From positions 1-15,679 of the forward strand of contig JAITLD010000063.1 in assembly GCA_031278055.1 (NCBI GenBank): a stretch of DNA of 15,679 bases. Direction: 5' to 3'. Origin of the DNA: Rickettsiales bacterium. Lineage in GTDB: Bacteria > Pseudomonadota > Alphaproteobacteria > Rs-D84. The translations under genes were made by a program, and so were the position numbers. Shown here in pieces: positions 14,335 to 15,679 of this stretch (positions are counted from its first letter, which is position 1; every line of letters starts with the position of its first letter). Below the pieces are notes generated by a model. It was not told where the DNA came from, made no database searches, and worked only from the letters and a program-made list of their open reading frames with translations.

Positions 14335-14482
14335 GTTATCTTTTCCTTTCTATCTCTCAGTTCGTATGATTCCAATTGATTACGATATCGCCATTATCAA
14401 TTTTCGACACGAACTATTTTTTTTCATTACCTTTCTACCGCTACTTTCCGGCGCATATATTCTATCTTTTTATTCACCAAAG
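14335..14482. other. Empty secY-rpsM gap where adk is often found
   Basis: A 148-base, T-rich (plus strand) stretch with no coding frame of its own apart from shadows of secY. It contains only the AAGGA site of rpsM next to 14335. I see no remnant of adenylate kinase motifs and no clear promoter. Confidence 0.5.
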
Positions 14483-15679
14483 TCAAACACGAAAACGGCT
14501 TTTCTTCGACGCTTTTTTAATCAAGCTGGAATATTGCTTCGCGACGATATAAGATTGTATCTGATTGAACGTATCCAATACAACGCCCGCGACAATCAAT
14601 ATGCTGGTTCCGCCAATCACAAGCGGCATAGCGAACTGCGTGTTCAATATTATCGGCAACGTGCATACCAGAACAAGATACGCCGAACCGATTGCGGTGA
14701 CGCGCGCCACTATGCTGTCCAAAAAAGTCTGCGTCTGATCGCCCGGACGAACGCCCGGAATATATCCGCCGGCATTCTTCAATTGACTTGCCGTTTCTTC
14801 GGAATTAAAAACTATCGCCGTCTGGAAAAAAGAAAAGAATATTATCAAGGCGGAATACAGGGCCATATACGACCATGTCCCGTATGTGAAGAAAGCCATA
14901 ATGTTTTGAAACCACAACGCGTCCGATTGTATGAACTTTGTCAGAAACGCCGGCAACATCATGATGGACGATGCAAACACAGGTCCCATGACGCCGGACA
15001 TGTTTATCTTAACAGGCAGATACGACGACTGGCTGTTCGCCATGCCGATCATCGACGCCTGACGCGGATATAGAATCTGAATGCGCCGCTGAGCTTGCTC
15101 CATGAACGCAATCAACGCGACCATTCCGACAACGAATGCAAGAACCAGAAACATCATAAACGGAGACGCGCTGCCCGCGGACCCAAGCGCGGCCAGTTTT
15201 GCGATACCGCCCGGAATTTCCGCGACGATTCCGGCAAAAATAAGAAGAGACGATCCGTTTCCAATTCCGCGCGCCGTAATCTGTTCGGCCAGCCACATAA
15301 CAAACGCGGTTCCGCCGACCAGCGCGACGACTGTCGCAATTTCGAACGATAATCCCGGATTCACAACCGCAGCCACGCCGTTCACAGGCGCCATCGACTC
15401 CAATCCGCGCGCGACGGCCCATCCCTGAACAATGCACAAAATGATAGCCAGATAGCGAGTATATTGATTGATTTTAATTCGTCCGGATTCGCCTTCCTTG
15501 CGCAGCTCGCTTAGAGACTTTGACGCGGTGGACAATAATTGAATCACTATCGACGCGGAAATGTAAGGAAAAATATTCAGCGCCAAAACCGACATTCTGG
15601 ATAATGACCCGCCCGCGAACACGTCGAACATTCCGAGCATTCCAGAACCTCCATCAAATAAATGCAGAACCGCAGACGC
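14483..15679 (-). CDS. secY: Preprotein translocase channel subunit SecY (N-terminus outside window)
   Basis: The pore-forming subunit of the SecYEG translocon. The frame is open through 15679, so the gene continues beyond the right edge; about the first 50-60 residues are missing compared with E. coli SecY. Present are FDVFAGGSLSRMSVLALNIF, PYISASIVIQLLS, ELRKEGESGRIKINQYTRY, LAEQITARGIGNGSSLLIF and FFSFFQTAIVFNSEETA. The C-terminal conserved loop GGYIPGVRPGDQT (SecA- and ribosome-contact region) and the last membrane segment with GGTSILIVAGVVLDT are also present. It leads the operon segment secY-rpsM-rpsK-rpoA-rplQ-secG-licD-like seen here, so two of the three channel subunits (SecY, SecG) are in one transcription unit. 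Confidence 0.97.
   Translation of the reverse strand, partial: ASAVLHLFDGGSGMLGMFDVFAGGSLSRMSVLALNIFPYISASIVIQLLSTASKSLSELRKEGESGRIKINQYTRYLAIILCIVQGWAVARGLESMAPVNGVAAVVNPGLSFEIATVVALVGGTAFVMWLAEQITARGIGNGSSLLIFAGIVAEIPGGIAKLAALGSAGSASPFMMFLVLAFVVGMVALIAFMEQAQRRIQILYPRQASMIGMANSQSSYLPVKINMSGVMGPVFASSIMMLPAFLTKFIQSDALWFQNIMAFFTYGTWSYMALYSALIIFFSFFQTAIVFNSEETASQLKNAGGYIPGVRPGDQTQTFLDSIVARVTAIGSAYLVLVCTLPIILNTQFAMPLVIGGTSILIVAGVVLDTFNQIQSYIVAKQYSSLIKKASKKSRFRV

Noticed and set aside
14309..15073. Plus-strand open frame of 254 codons
   Set aside because: It lies antisense to secY and rpsM, shows no domain, and its second half is Arg/His-rich as expected from the complement of membrane-protein codons.
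14483..15679. Truncated or pseudogenised secY
   Set aside because: The frame stays open to the last base of the window and the missing N-terminus equals what should lie beyond it, so the truncation is due to the window edge.
1..15679. A new multi-gene defence, secretion or biosynthetic system
   Set aside because: Every long gene belongs to a known core family except the single LicD-like gene; no cluster of unknown genes exists. The unusual content is in repeats and gene order.

Overview
The window looks like a chromosomal segment of an alphaproteobacterium, probably a host-associated or otherwise streamlined lineage. The RpoA start (MIEKNWQ), the single-parvulin SurA-like protein, the NusA with two C-terminal helix-hairpin-helix repeats, and the secB-mltA and lptF-lptD-surA neighbourhoods are all alphaproteobacterial in style. 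LPS export genes show a diderm with an LPS outer membrane. TGA is used as a normal stop codon. This placement rests on remembered family features, not on a search.

Layout. (1) 1-387 holds no gene; it is filled with repeats: three copies of a palindrome (core ATTCCCGCGTAGGCGGGAAT), a 64-bp tandem duplication and other hairpins. (2) secB (minus) and mltA (plus) diverge from a 57-bp gap that seems to hold back-to-back promoters. (3) lptF-lptD-surA form a minus-strand operon for LPS transport and outer-membrane protein folding; lptG is not next to lptF. (4) 5906-6249 is a repeat-rich divergent region that also holds a good promoter and a leader hairpin for nusA. (5) nusA-infB (plus) is a reduced transcription/translation operon without rimP, ylxR or rbfA beside it. 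(6) 10196-10402 carries another palindrome, another heptad array and a remnant of a transposase gene. (7) 10403-15679 (minus) is the end of the ribosomal-protein/alpha operon: secY (cut by the window edge), rpsM, rpsK, rpoA, rplQ, then secG and a LicD-family gene.

How the genes fit together. Three parts of the secretion route are here (SecB chaperone, SecY channel, SecG). SecY/SecG deliver LptD, SurA and MltA precursors to the envelope; SurA-like chaperone and LptD/LptF then build the LPS-bearing outer membrane, and MltA trims peptidoglycan. NusA, RpoA, IF-2, S11, S13 and L17 are core transcription and translation parts.

I found no convincing new multi-gene system. The strongest non-routine signal is a family of imperfect 7-bp repeat arrays (consensus roughly T-N-A-R-T-T-A). 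It occurs in two flavours that share one register, fills the gene-free gaps in the left two thirds of the window, forms a 20-bp perfect inverted repeat between lptF and nusA, occupies the place where the surA ribosome binding site should be, and runs into the coding sequence of the surA signal peptide and the end of mltA.
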